A stretch of 64,000 bases of DNA from positions 1 through 64,000 of the forward strand of contig JAQNBH010000160.1 of the NCBI GenBank assembly GCA_028752905.1. Direction: 5' to 3'. The notes under the pieces were generated by a model. That model did no database searches, was not told where the DNA came from, and saw only the letters and a list, made by a program, of their open reading frames with translations. A program made the translations under genes and the position numbers. Origin of the DNA: Cladorhizidae sp. MBARI D1340-BT2 (lineage: Eukaryota > Porifera > Demospongiae > Poecilosclerida > Cladorhizidae). This document shows positions 22,149 to 33,145 of this stretch, piece after piece (positions within the stretch are counted from its first letter, which is position 1; every line of letters begins with the position of its first letter).

Positions 22149-22670
22149 ATGTATAGAGCAAAAAGAGCTGATACATTTACGCATTGTCTAATGGAGAACT
22201 CTCTGTCAATGGTGCCCCTAAGTCCAGTGGAGGATGGTCATGTGTTTGGTGATAGGTTTACTGTAAGAGTAGAAAACTTTGGTCAGGAGTGTAACATTTC
22301 TGCAATGCATTACTCTTATTACATAGTGGATGTCTCTGTTGTACATGCAACAGGACTTCAGATATCTATGGTTTAGTTAGAGGATGAGTTTGTGCTTGAT
22401 GGCCCCATCAATGCACACATACTAGTCTATATCTCCACTACATTCGCTGATTCCAACTACTTACCTCTTCATGAATTTGAGCTTGGTGTTTGGAGTCGAT
22501 CGAGCAAACACAACTATTTATGCTCGCAAAATAGCAACGACCTGGAAAACGTTTATAGTGTTAGTTTTGTAACTGACAGTCATCTTTTATTATTTGAAGA
22601 TGTCTTAATAACTTACTACAAGGCAAGTTCATCTGCTTCACACAAACATTTTCAAATGTCAGAGAAATAG
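22149..22670 (+). pseudogene. 173-codon frame broken by one TAG (block A)
   Basis: One reading frame runs from ATG 22,149 to 22,670 with a single in-frame TAG at 22,374-22,376. The first part includes DGHVFGDRFTVRVENFG and SYYIVDVSVVHATGLQ; the second begins LEDEFVLDGPINAHILVY and has LPLHEFELGVWSR. Alternating hydrophobic residues look like beta strands of a small extracellular-type domain, but I recognise no family. The same stop is present in block B (56,764-57,285), so it predates the duplication or is read through or spliced. Confidence 0.35.
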
Positions 22671-23611
22671 TGTCACACTGAGACACACAAACACTTGGTT
22701 GTAGCTTTCAACCATGCTTCACACCAAAAATGTTTCCTGCCAGTTGGGTAATCTTGGTTGTGAAAGCCAACCATAACACAAGCCTTGCATGATACTGTGT
22801 TAATTGTCATGAAAGTTCATTGATGATAGTTAATTGCTGAATGATTATGGTAACTTTACTACCAGGGAACAAAACATATAGCAATTTTGTATTATTATGT
22901 GCATGAACTACCAGTGAATAATTACAGCAACAATCAATACCCAGTTGCTGCTCCTTGTAGTTCAATGATACTTGGAAGAATTGAGTGCAGTCTATGGATC
23001 TCAACTATGACTGCATCAGTCCAAGTCACCTCCCCAATAAAATGCCAGATGTACTCCAATGTTAAGTGAGGAAGAGATAAAAATATAACAAATAATGGAA
23101 CTAACTGACAATCACAAATTGCCATCACAAACAGTCTCTTCTTTACCTTTACTGCTGTTTCTGCAAGCCAATGAAAGCTCTATAGGCACCTGGCTAGCCT
23201 GAAATCTCTCAGAATCTCTTCATTCCAGAGAATAAAATGCACTCCCCTATGAAATACTACATCAGCATCTAGGATGTTTTGGCATTGTAGGCTAGCTAAT
23301 ATCATGAGGGAAAGAGTTACCCTGTAGGTTTCTCCTGGGATGGTTGGGCATTAGTAGAAGCATTGGTAGGATCTAGTAGCTGTTCAGACACCAGTTAGGG
23401 TATCAATACCTTTACAAGATAACAGGATAACATCCAAGGGGAACAATGTCAATTGACAGTTACTGCATACTTGATCTCAATGATAGCAAGTCAGCGTTCT
23501 TCTCCATAACCAGCGATTATTTATCAACAGACTTACTTGAGCCAAGAATTGATTGTAAAATATTTACTAATACCCACAGTGATCAGAATGCTCACTTGAC
23601 TGGGTGTGTGG
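22671..23611. other. No recognised gene (block A)
   Basis: Overlapping small frames on both strands (for example near 22,887-23,128) without domain or splice support. Confidence 0.35.
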
Positions 23612-23690
23612 CTGGGTAAGGATGAGGGAGGTGGCTGGGTAAGGATGAGGGACGTGGCTGGGTAAGGATGATGAGGGAGGTGTAGGTGAT
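23612..23690. repeat. 26 bp tandem repeat, ~3 copies (block A)
   Basis: GGCTGGGTAAGGATGAGGGA recurs three times with GGT or CGT linkers; the last copy has an added ATG. Block B carries the same array at 58,227-58,305. Confidence 0.85.
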
Positions 23691-23734
23691 GTAACTGGTG
23701 CATGTGTATATATGTACAAAATCCTATTAGAGAA

Positions 23735-25034
23735 TGTGAATATTGTACTACTTGCCGTACAATAGCTATCTTCTTGTGGCTCACTTCTCCAGGAATGATT
23801 CTATCCATACTCATGTTGGTTTTGCTGATTCTCATGCCACACCTAGGAAGCTTCTCCTTCTATCTTAGAGTATTATCTCGTACTTATCTTCCTGGATCAC
23901 TCTTAGAGCAACTAGCTCCTATCTAACCCCCATACTACATAACCCCATAGAAGGAAGTTTGAGAGGCTGCCTTTTAGGGGATCAACCTCAGTGCTCAAGC
24001 AAGGCTGACAATTTGCATAACCTTTTTAATCTAGCAGTAGAGAAGTTTGAATATATGGCTGGTGATGTTCCCAGAAAGATATATACATCTGTTCTCAATT
24101 TTTTTGACAAGGTGGAGCTTAGGTGCAGGTGCTGGATGCAGATTGTCTTACTTGTCCTTATTGAAGTAGTGAATCAGAGCCGTGGGAAAGATATCGCCAG
24201 CTAAGGCCCAGCCAATTTTTATTGTGTGGTAACTGAGGGCAATCAAATTTTGTTTATCTTAAGTTATATGCATATTTAGAGATTATTGTTGTGAATTTCC
24301 CACCAGCCAGGTTAATGTGAAAAGGCTTTAGGAATACACAGCTTAACTTTACTATACATTTATGTCTCTCATCTCTGTCTGTCCTGTGAATATTGTACTA
24401 CTTGCCGTACAATAGCTATCTTCTTGTGGCTCACTTCTCCAGAAATCATTCTATCCATACTCATGTTGGTTTTGCTGATTCTCATGCCACACCTAGGAAG
24501 CTTCTCCTTCTATCTTATAGTATTATCTCTTACTTATCTTCCTGGATCACTCTTAGAGCAACTAGCTCCTATCTAACCCCCATACTACATAACCCCATAG
24601 AAGGAAGTTTGAGAGGCTGCCTTTTAGGGGATCAACCTCAGTGCTCAAGCAAGGCTGACAATTTGCATAACCGTTTTAATCTAGCAGTAGAGAAGTTTGA
24701 ATATATGGCTGGTGATGTTCCCAGAAATATATATTCATCTGTTCTCTATTTTTATGACAAGGTGGAGTACCAATTGCTTAGGTGCAGGTGCTGGATGCAG
24801 ATTGCCTTACTTGTCCTTATTGAAGTAGTGAATCAGGGCCGTGGGAAAGATATCGCCAGCTAAGGCCCAGCCAAATTTTATTGTGTGGTAACTGAGGGCA
24901 ATCAAATTTTGTTTATCTTAAGTGATGTGCATATTTAGAGATTATTGTTGTGAATTTCCCACCAGCCAGGTTAATGTGAAAAGGCTTTAGGAATACACAG
25001 CTTAACTTTACTATACATTTATGTCTCTCATCTC
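23735..25034. repeat. 650 bp tandem duplication (block A only)
   Basis: Units 23,735-24,384 and 24,385-25,034 both start TGTGAATATTGTACTACTTG. They differ by a few substitutions and a short indel near TGGAGTACCAATTGC. Block B has one unit at about 58,350-58,999. That unit matches A unit 1 near its left end (GGAATGATTC, TCTCGTACTT) and A unit 2 further right (ACCGTTTTAATC, GAGTACCAATTGC). Confidence 0.85.
24393..24863 (+). CDS. 156-codon hypothetical frame in unit 2 (block A)
   Basis: The longest frame in the 650 bp unit. Its C-terminal half, from LRGCLLGDQPQCSSKADNLH to the end QGRGKDIAS, is shared with unit 1 (23,959-24,204, broken upstream) and block B (58,574-58,828). The shared part has LAVEKFEYMAGDVPR and a Leu/Val-rich stretch near the end. 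No domain was recognised. The frame is disrupted upstream in the other two copies, so its coding status is doubtful. Confidence 0.25.
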   Translation: MYYLPYNSYLLVAHFSRNHSIHTHVGFADSHATPRKLLLLSYSIISYLSSWITLRATSSYLTPILHNPIEGSLRGCLLGDQPQCSSKADNLHNRFNLAVEKFEYMAGDVPRNIYSSVLYFYDKVEYQLLRCRCWMQIALLVLIEVVNQGRGKDIAS

Positions 25035-25055
25035 TGACTGTCCTTACTTTATATT

Positions 25056-27120
25056 AGGTGAGTTACAGTATTCTATGGCTAGGATGTGACAAGATTTTAC
25101 TAATTGCTAAACTTCAATTTATTTGAACATGTCCCTCTGGCTCTATGTGTCCAATCTACTTCATGAAACTATCATAGGAGGTGAGTTAGAATATGCTGTC
25201 TAGGATGACAAGTTTTGACTGCTCTAATAAATCTGAACATGTCTGCCAGCTCTCTGTGTCCAACTTACTGATGTTATTTCAACATAGTTTGATAGTGCTA
25301 GAGTATTGCAAGAACTAAAGTCTATTCACCTTGAATTGCAGTGGAAGTAATATGCCCAATCATGTACTGAGCAGCAAGATAAAAGTCACTAGAAGCATGT
25401 GTGTAAAAGGGCATGAAATATCCACTGATTGAGCTAACTAATGTGTAATAAAATATCTAAACATTAAATATATTTTATTTGCCATCATGCACTAAGCCGC
25501 ACCAAAGGTGGAGAAATGGTTAAAGTCAGATAAACACCTGTCTGTTGCTTTACAGCAGCTGTCAGAAGTTTTATCTGATTATGTATAGGCCTAGCTTGTG
25601 CTAAAAAGCTCAGTTGGTCTTTAAGCTGCTTACACCAGTTTTTTCTGACCTTTACCCCCTGCACCCTTGTTGCTATTGCCTGTGGTTAGGGAAGTGAAGT
25701 AACAGGTGATTAGTTGCAGCTGGAGCAAAGTGCATGCATGTGTATATGGACACAATTCTTGATTTAGTAGTTTACTGGTTGCTATGGCTCTCCTCTCCAT
25801 TATCAATTCTACCCAACCTCATCTAGCATCCCTGTTTATCATGCTACATCTGTGTATCCAGTTGCTTAGTGCCTCTACCTTATCATCCTGCATATCTCTG
25901 TTAAGGACTTCTTACTAAGTTGGTTTGAGAGACATCTCCCTGGCCCAGCTGGTTCTGAGTGGTGATCTTGCTTGTAGAGTAAATGTTAAACTAACAGTTG
26001 ACCCCTCCATATCTGATGATGCTTACATTTTGTAAGAATAATTCCATCTCAGCTTAAGTGTTGTGATCTAATAAAAAATTTTAATGTATGTAATCGTCTC
26101 ATTTAACATGGTCTTTGTTGGAGGATGGAAAATTATGCTCTCAATTTTGAATGTAATTTTGAATGTAATAACAAATTTTGTTTCGTTTACATATCTTCAA
26201 ATTGGAACATTTGTCAAAATGTTTTGTAAGACATGTGCTAAAAACCAGATTTTTACCTGTAAATATGCAGAAGGCTACAGCATTATTATATTAAAACTTT
26301 ATTTCTTGTTCTGGTTTATGTGAGTGGGCGGAAGAAGTGATACAAATATAAAACTTACTGACAATCACAAATTGTCATCATAAACAGTCTCTTCCTTACC
26401 TTTACTGCTGTCTCTGCAAGCCAATAACAGCTGTATAGGTACCATGCTAGCCTGAAATCCCTCAGAATTCACTCTTGAGAATAAAATGAACTCCGATTTT
26501 CAGTATTACTGTATCAGCATCTAGGATTGTTTGGTATTGTAGGTGCTAGCTAATATCAGGAGGGAAAGAGTTACCTGTAGATTTCTCCTGGCATGGTTGG
26601 GCATTACTAGGAGTATTAGTAGGAGCTAGCTGTCCTGACACCAGTAAGGGTAGCATTACTTTTACTAGAGTATACAGGATCCAATCCAAAGATAACAATG
26701 TCAACTAACAGGTGGAGCATACTTAATCTCAATGGAAGCAAGTCTGTGTTCTACTCCGTAACTAGTGATCATTTATCAACAGACTTACTGCAGACTTACT
26801 TGAACAAGAATTGATGGTAAAATATTTACTAATAACCACGAGATCAGAATGCTCACTTGCATACCATTGAGCTCAAGTGCACTGTCTCTGCGACATCCAT
26901 CCATGTGTCTGTCCTTACTTTATAGGAGGTGAGTTAAAGTACTCTATGGCTAGGATGGCATGATTTGATCAACTTCAATTTATTTGAACATGTCTCTTGG
27001 CTCTGTGTATTCTATATCTAGGAAAACATGTGTTGACTGATTGATCAATTATAATTTATTTTAACATGTGTCTTTGCTCTCCCTGTCCAACCTAATGAAA
27101 CATAGTTTCATAGTTACAAA
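25056..27120. repeat. Further copies of the GTGAGTTA repeat and relatives (block A)
   Basis: Pairs of the ~100 bp unit lie at about 25,056-25,290 and 26,920-27,120. Between them, 25,700-25,900 is a diverged copy of 21,780-21,930 (TGGCTCTCCTCTCCAT, ATTCTACCCAACCTCA), and 26,370-26,900 is a diverged copy of 23,130-23,590. The interior of block A is therefore itself an old internal duplication. No gene is supported here. Confidence 0.55.
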
Positions 27121-27788
27121 CATTGCTACAATATTGCAAGAACTAAAGTCTATTCACCTTGGCTTGCTGTGTAAGTTCGATGATCAATCATGCGCTGACC
27201 AGCAAGAAAATTTTCACTAGAAGAACATGGATGGAAATAAAATGGTCTCATGTGACAGCTGCTTGGAATTGTTGCATGACACTTGTCAAACCGTCCCTCA
27301 AGATGTGTGGAGTGATCCCGACTCTAAATGGTGCTGTAGTCAATGTAGTCATAATTAACACTGTAACTGTTCTATAAACATCTATTATATCAATGTATGG
27401 GACTGGGGTACTAAATATCCTGGCTTTGCATAGTTATAATCTATCTATTTATAAATATAACTGATTCAGATTGTATTTGTCATGATATAAATTGATCGAT
27501 GCCAATTATTTCATAAGCCTCCAATGACAAGCAGGAGGTATTGCTTGAGGCCATGACATTAATGTTGGACATCAATGTCAGAAGCTATGGTTATGCTGTG
27601 CCTTCCACCCTATAAAATACACTGTATTCAGATCCTTACTGTTAGTTTTTTAAGTCTCTCAAAGCTCATTGATTAGCCTGTCATGGCCATAAATTATGGT
27701 AAAAAATCCTGGTCGGGTCATGACAAATTTCACTTTTCTTCTCTCTTTAGAGAAGTCTGGTTTAAGGCTTGAGAGATTCTAACCTTAT

Positions 27789-27960
27789 CTTATAAAGGGC
27801 ATTCTTTTATTGGAACGGATTCAGAGAAGATCTACCAAGTACATTTTGTCAGACTAGACTATAGTCCAGATTGAAGGCCCTCCATCCTCTTCCATTGATC
27901 ACAGAACCTCTAACATCAATGTGGACAACATTTGACATTTAGCAATTAGTTGAACTTGAG
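27789..27960 (+). pseudogene. LINE ORF2 C-terminal relic (block A)
   Basis: The frame from 27,789 reads LIKGILLLERIQRRSTKYIL then SD and a stop. LER(V/I)QRR-T-K-I is the conserved signature downstream of the reverse transcriptase in CR1/Jockey/I-type LINEs. No RT core remains upstream, so this is a short 5'-truncated relic. It lies in both blocks (61,742-61,913 in B). Confidence 0.55.
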
Positions 27961-28084
27961 CTAGCTGATGCTTTCTGACTGTCCACTTGGGTACACTAAT
28001 GCTAATGCTACTCATTGGAATCACAAAGATAGCCAAACTAACTATTTAAAAAAAAAGAGTGAGAGAGAAGGGAGAGAAAAAAAA

Positions 28085-28205
28085 CCCCGGGATTACAAAT
28101 TTCCTAGGATATTAGGAATAGGGGTGCCAAATTTCCTGGCGGGATTCCATATTTCCTAGGATATCTGGAATGGGGGTGCAAATTTCCTGGGATGCCAGAT
28201 TTCCT
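28085..28205. repeat. Short tandem repeat with TTTCCTAGGATAT core (block A)
   Basis: Four imperfect ~33 bp units containing ATTTCCTAGGATATTAGGAA or variants followed by GGGGTGC. The same array is at 62,038-62,158. Confidence 0.75.
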
Positions 28206-29063
28206 GTGACACCCGCTCAGGCTAGGGTGGGGCTAGCTATTTCTTTCCTTCAGAATGCATTCCTGAGCATGCGATCATAATTGCTCTCCAATTCCCAATG
28301 TGCTCGAGTGACTATACTTCAGAAGGTCCGGCTCGGGTGACTACTTCAGAAGATCGGATTTTCCTCGGCCCAGGTGACTATTCTTCAATGGATCCTTACT
28401 TTTTTTTCTTGTTTTTTCCTTTTTCTGCTATTAATCGTGGACTGTGACTAGGAAAAGAAAATGGGGAAAATGTCCGCCTTCAAAGGCTCATAACTTCTAA
28501 ACCGTACCCCCTATGACAGTGCTTTTATTATCTTAGAGCTTTAAAATATTGGAGTTAGGTAGGGTTAGATAATACATACAGGTCGTAGTACTAAGTAGGC
28601 TCAAGTAGACATGTTTTTGGGGGGTAGGGCTACTCTTGGCAGACTTCATTACAAAACATCAAATTAACTACTAAAGTGGTTCTTGTTGTTCAATAAGCTT
28701 CAATGGGTGCAGTAAAACTTTGTAATTGGCCAACTAAGTGGCATTACATTTTTATGACAGTTTTTAGAGTAGTGGTCAGAATTTTTCATGAGGTACACTC
28801 ATTCATTGTATTATAATTTGACCATTATTATATATTTTATTTTTCAAAATTAGAGTTTTATTGCACGGAAGAAAGGGCCAAAATACTGAAAGTTTGAGAC
28901 AAAAATAAAAATTACAGAGGTAGGCACGCCAAGAAAAATAGAACAACAAATAAAAAAGAGAAAAAAATTGCAGGACTCTCAAGTTGAGGTTTGTTTTAGA
29001 ACTTTATTACTAGTTGTCCATACAAATTCTTGACTGTTCTTTCTTTTTGTCTCTTTAGGTCCT
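28206..29063. other. No gene recognised (block A)
   Basis: Includes three GGTGACTA..CTTCA repeats near 28,300-28,390. No coding support. Confidence 0.35.
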
Positions 29064-29737
29064 TTACATCACAGGGTCGATGTCCCGTAATCTGTGCAGG
29101 TTAGTAGTGGCAGACAAATAACTTGACAGAGCCTCCTTTTCAGAACACTTGCTCAGTATGTTGTGGTCCTGAAAGCTCAGTGGCAAAATAGACTGAACTC
29201 TTGAAGGTTGCTTCCCATGCCACAAACCGTTGCAGACATGACGCTCCTGGTATTCATAGACCTATATTCACATATGCCAGACAAATTGTCACAAATGTCA
29301 CAAGGCAACTAAATTCTCACATACATCTCTAGGTTCATCAGGTTTGTCTTGACAACCAGAGCACTCCCACAACGACACTGTCACGTCCTCACAGCCTCCA
29401 CGAGACTCCGGTCCTTGATCAAGCGGAACTCTCCAGTGAAGTCAGCTCTCTCAGAACCAGACCCATAGAACTGCTCAGTATGCGCTGAAGTTGATGAGGA
29501 CGTCCCAGAAGTTAATAGCATAAAAAGCGCTAGCCTACATTTTTCATTATTTGTCGACACAAGAATTGATGTCTCGCGAGCCGAGAGCCCTTCTTCAGAA
29601 GCGACCGCTTTGTCTGACTTGCTTGCTGTGGCATTCTGCAACTCTTTCTGGGATCCCCAACAGGTGCGTTTCTTATGCCTAGCTTGCCTGAACTTCTTCT
29701 AAGTGCCAGCTGAGCATGAACTTAGTTCTCGAGACAT
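29064..29737 (-). CDS. Small two-exon gene of unknown function (block A)
   Basis: Minus strand. The last exon, 29,064-29,261, has 65 residues and TAA and starts VYEYQERHVCNGLWHGKQPS. It joins across a 63 bp intron (donor GTATGT at 29,324, acceptor ATATAG) to an upstream exon whose end reads RGGCEDVTVSLWECSGCQDK then PDEPRD in the same phase. The spliced C-terminal part is Cys-rich, with possible metal-binding spacing. Upstream, an 86-codon frame (29,381-29,641) extends to KKFRQARHKKRTCWGSQKE. It needs a frame change near 29,440, so another small intron or a lesion lies there. ATG 29,737 is followed by TAG at codon 13, but that TAG sits in a good acceptor context. A TATA box lies ~55 bp upstream. 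No family recognised. Kept in both blocks. Confidence 0.45.
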
Positions 29738-29790
29738 TCGAATTTTTGTAGAATTGGCCGCCCAAATAAAAAGCGGCTGGCGCGCCTGCG

Positions 29791-29798
29791 TATATATA
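29791..29798 (-). promoter_or_regulatory. TATA box candidate (block A)
   Basis: TATATATA on the minus strand, about 55 bp before ATG 29,737, with a GC-rich GCAGGCGCGCCAGCCGC stretch between. The same site is at 63,744-63,751 in block B. Confidence 0.4.
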
Positions 29799-30218
29799 CC
29801 TATTTTTTAATTTTAGGTTATCAAAAATCAATGTTTTATTACATAGTTTCATATAATGTACAAGCTACTAAAAGTTCCAACACACCAACGAAACAACAGT
29901 AACAAAAAGACAGCAGTAAAAAAAAAAAAAAGCAAGACAAAAACCGCAAAAACCATAAACAACAACAATAAAAGTCCGAAATCAAGCGACACCATCCACT
30001 GCTGGAGAACGGATGGCCAACCTTCTTAGCCAAAGCCCGGCATAACCATGCCAGAGGTTGATGGAGAGGCATTTAAAGAGATGGCAGATGGAATACCCAG
30101 AGACTGCATGCATACTGTGGTTTTGTTTGTTTTGCTGCTGTAAAAAAATATATAGCCCGCAGGTATGTGCAATGATGTGGAAAACATAGCCAGAAGAATG
30201 CGAAGGTTTGTTTGAAGT

Positions 30219-30259
30219 CGGGGTGGGGGGGATGGGGGGTGGGGGGGCAGGGGGGTGCG
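30219..30259 (+). other. G-run tract with G-quadruplex potential
   Basis: Six or more runs of four to seven G separated by one to three bases (GGGGTGGGGGGGATGGGGGG and onward) on the plus strand. It fits the G-quadruplex pattern, and is also error-prone in assembly. Confidence 0.6.
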
Positions 30260-30284
30260 GTCGTGAAGCTATGCAGGTGTCGTG

Positions 30285-30445
30285 CCATATTAGTCCCGCT
30301 GCCATATTTGTCCCGCTCAGAAAATGTTCGCGATAACGGGACAAATATAGTGCCATATAGTGCCATAATTATTAGTCCCGCCTGCCATATTAGTCCCGCC
30401 TGTGCCATATTTCTCACCTGAGCTGCCATATTAGTCATACAGGTG
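30285..30445. repeat. CCATATTAGTC repeats, left cluster
   Basis: About six spaced copies of GCCATATTAGTCCCGCC or variants, plus one inverted GGGACAAATATAG. A second cluster in the same orientation lies at 32,395-32,540, on the other side of the gag-hAT relic. Confidence 0.7.
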
Positions 30446-30842
30446 GGTGTTTTGGGGGTTTAACCCCCCCCCACCCATTTAAATTTATACAACTGCAACT
30501 TGACTCACCTTAGTAGTGATACCAAACCCCCCTTACTGATACCCTAGATCTGCCCCTGTCAAATGCCTCATTGTCCCACCATATTAGTAGGCCCTGGCGG
30601 ATTATGCTCGAATTTCTACATATTTTTCTTTCCTTTTATGCTGCTAATATTCACCAATTTTTCTTTTCATTCTACCTATTTTTCTTTCCTTTTATGAAAT
30701 AATGCTCCTAATATTCACCTATTTTTCTTTTCAATATACCTCTTTTTCTCAATGCTTAGACAAACAATTGTTACATCATTTAAAAAGAGAATATAGGCAA
30801 TCAAGGATTCAAGATTCGAGACATTTTAACAGTTACAATTAT
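30446..30842. other. No gene recognised
   Basis: Contains two diverged copies of TATTTTTCTTTCCTTTTATG separated by about 55 bp. Nothing coding. Confidence 0.35.
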
Positions 30843-31900
30843 CTATAGACTATAGTTGTACTGTAACATAACAGAAAGTTGTAAGTAATCATTCAAAGAA
30901 GTTTCTTGCTTCGTAGAAAAGGTATTGCTCAAAATTGAGAATGCACGTTCAGCTGCAGCTGACGAAGGCTGCACAAATAAGACTAATCTACATGTGTGAG
31001 TCCAGTTAGGCAATCTACCATTCTCCTCATGGCACTTCCACCACTCAATGGGGTCTACGCTATCTAAAACATCCTCAGCTGCTGCAAGATATTCAGGTAA
31101 CTCAGACTTTAAGCCATTAATCACTTCTGTATTCAAGAATAGGAATACAGTAAGTGAATCAATATCAGCTGCAGTGCTGGGTTTCTTGTCAGACACAAAC
31201 TGTGCTACATGTCTAGGCATAAGCTTCATTACAGTATCAACTGCACACAAATCATTTACCTGCTGGATTGTTTTGCAGCCTTCTGTCCATCGTATGGTGA
31301 GGACAGCACGACCCAACAGAGCCTCCCATCCTTCGTCTGGTTTCCGTTTGAGATTGTCCAATCTTTGTCGGTAAGCTTTTCTGGTCACACGGTAGAGTCG
31401 CAAGAGTGCTAGTTTGACTTGATCATAGTCTTCCTTTACATCCGGCTGCATTGCCAGATATACTCTGTTGGCATCCGGTCGGAATTCCGGAGCCAAATAT
31501 CTCATCCAATCCTTCTTGAGGACCTTGTATGCAGCCATATGGCTCTCTAAAACGTTAAATAATCCAGGGGGTCTTCGTCTTCCTTCATTTCTCTGAACCG
31601 GGGTGCTTTGATTTGGCTGGGGGTAGGAACAGAGTCCGATTCTTCTATCCTGCCAGTGCCCCCTCCGCTTATCACTGTCATCAGCAATCTTTCCCATCTC
31701 TGATCTCTTTTCTCCTCGGCCTCCGCTCGTTCGGTCGCCCGTCTTTTCTCGTCTTCCTTTTGCTTCTCTGACTAGAGTTTAAACATTCGGAGCATATCAG
31801 ACATTGTCACTCTTTCCCCAATATCTTCTGAGTCCATTAGCGGTGAAGTACTCCGCCTTTCTCCTTCTGTAGTGTCCTTTGCCTTACTTCTGGTATCCAT
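30843..31900 (-). pseudogene. Gag-hAT chimeric reading frame
   Basis: The minus-strand frame 31,697-30,843 joins two unrelated parts. Residues about 47-182 are an LTR-retrotransposon gag core (HMAAYKVLKKDWMRYLAPEF, LALLRLYRVTRKAYRQRL, a SCAN-like region ending STAADIDSL). Residues about 183-284 are the C-terminal dimerisation region of a hAT transposase (ELPEYLAAAEDV, WWKCH, VLFVQPSSAAAERAFSILSN, SVMLQYN). The fusion, near 31,148, is in frame and the hAT part runs to its natural end. Upstream, gag continues in other frames to ATG 31,900 (MDTRSKAKDTTEGERRSTS) with a stop and a frameshift near 31,555. So the chimera is open for 284 codons but its gag N-terminus is broken. No hAT catalytic domain and no pol are present. 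Confidence 0.75.
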
Positions 31901-31941
31901 TCATGTCAAGGGTAGTAGCTATCTCTCTAGTTAAAAAAAAA

Positions 31942-31975
31942 TCCCACCACTGCAACCAGTTGTGACAGGACCAAA
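31942..31975 (-). mobile_element. LTR edge and primer-binding site of the gag relic
   Basis: On the minus strand an LTR-like end ...GTCACA (outer base 31,961) is followed by two bases and then TGGTTGCAGTGGTGGGA (31,942-31,958). That is close to the complement of a tRNA-Leu 3' end. It lies 42 bp before the gag start, the usual place for a primer site. The outer LTR boundary could not be fixed. Confidence 0.5.
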
Positions 31976-32394
31976 TCTGATATTACCCACATACTCTGAG
32001 CCAGTCACTAAGTGTTGGTATGCTGCCACCACTCTACCTTTAAGCTATACACTAGGCTAGCAAGGTTAAGTAGAGCAACCTTAATAATTCAATATAGGAC
32101 ACTTACAAGACTCAGCTAACTCCCAGAGCAGTAACAACTCCTCCCTTAACTAGGCTGGAGCCCCCACTTCTGGTTTCTGCCCATACATGGTAATCTTACA
32201 CTCATCATCGACCTATGACATTTGCCCAACATAAACACATAACACACAAACACACTAAGCTGCAGACCATATTATCAACACTTCCAATTCATAATTAGTT
32301 ACTCACTACTGGGTTCACTCCACATCCATAGTTATGCATTGGGAACAGTCTTGTTTTTATGTCGACCTGCGTTAGCCAGGTAAACTATTCCATA

Positions 32395-32540
32395 TTCATA
32401 TTCCGTATTAGTCTCACCTGACATATTAGTATCACCTGACATATTAGTCTCACCTGCCATATTAGTCACCTGCAGACACCTGCCATATTTGTCTCACCTG
32501 ACATATTAGTCCCACCTGCCATATAAATCTCACCTGTCAT
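32395..32540. repeat. CCATATTAGTC repeats, right cluster
   Basis: About eight copies of an ~18 bp unit, CACCTGACATATTAGTCT or CACCTGCCATATTAGTCC, in direct orientation. Related to the cluster at 30,285-30,445. Confidence 0.75.
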
Positions 32541-33145
32541 AGCTGAATATGAATGTGTTGTGTGTGTATATATATATACACAAGCTATATATAAATTGCA
32601 GTAAAAACATGGGAGGAGTATCTAATATGGCAAGTAACTTGCCAACCCTCATTTCTCTCAGAAATTTGTTTTTGTTTTTTTATATTAAATTTTACTCTCT
32701 AGCTATAGAAATAAATTGTTTTAGCAACAAATCTATCATCATGGGAGAAGTAATATGACAAGTGAGAATACTTGCCATTTACTATAATCACAATTAGATG
32801 AACAATTTTTCTTTTCTTTTGCTTCTCTGGATGATGGAGTGATAGGAACAATTTTTCTTTTGTTTTGCTTCTCTGGATGATGGAGTGATAGAAGGACAGG
32901 GTCAGAGCATATATATGTGGTTCCTTAGCACCATCCTACAATTTAACTTGTGCAAAACTTGAATTAAACAATAAACATATTTCCAGGTCAACCATGATAT
33001 CCTAGGAAGACCACCAGAAAGTTTAGGATCTCCCAGTATTTCACAGATTGGAGAAAACTAAGACAGTTTATTGCATGAAAATGAGACATTCATAATTACC
33101 CAGAAAAAAATCCCAACAAGAACAAACAGATTCAGTCTTAATTAT
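32541..33145. other. No gene recognised
   Basis: A 33-36 bp sequence (TTTTGCTTCTCTGGATGATG and flanks) is tandemly repeated twice near 32,810-32,892. Otherwise featureless; it follows the 3' end of the integrase-Ulp1 gene on the minus strand. Confidence 0.4.

Larger units (their letters stand above)
15979..30048. repeat. Segmental duplication, block A
   Basis: Collinear and near identical (roughly 1 percent difference in stretches compared by eye) with 44,933-64,000. The offset is about +28.96 kb before the LTR element in B and about +34.6 then +33.95 kb after it. Main differences: A lacks the LTR element, has two copies of a 650 bp unit where B has one, and has a ~16 bp net deletion near 17,480. 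B reaches the window edge, so the true right end is unknown; identity still holds at 30,048/64,000. Confidence 0.95.
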
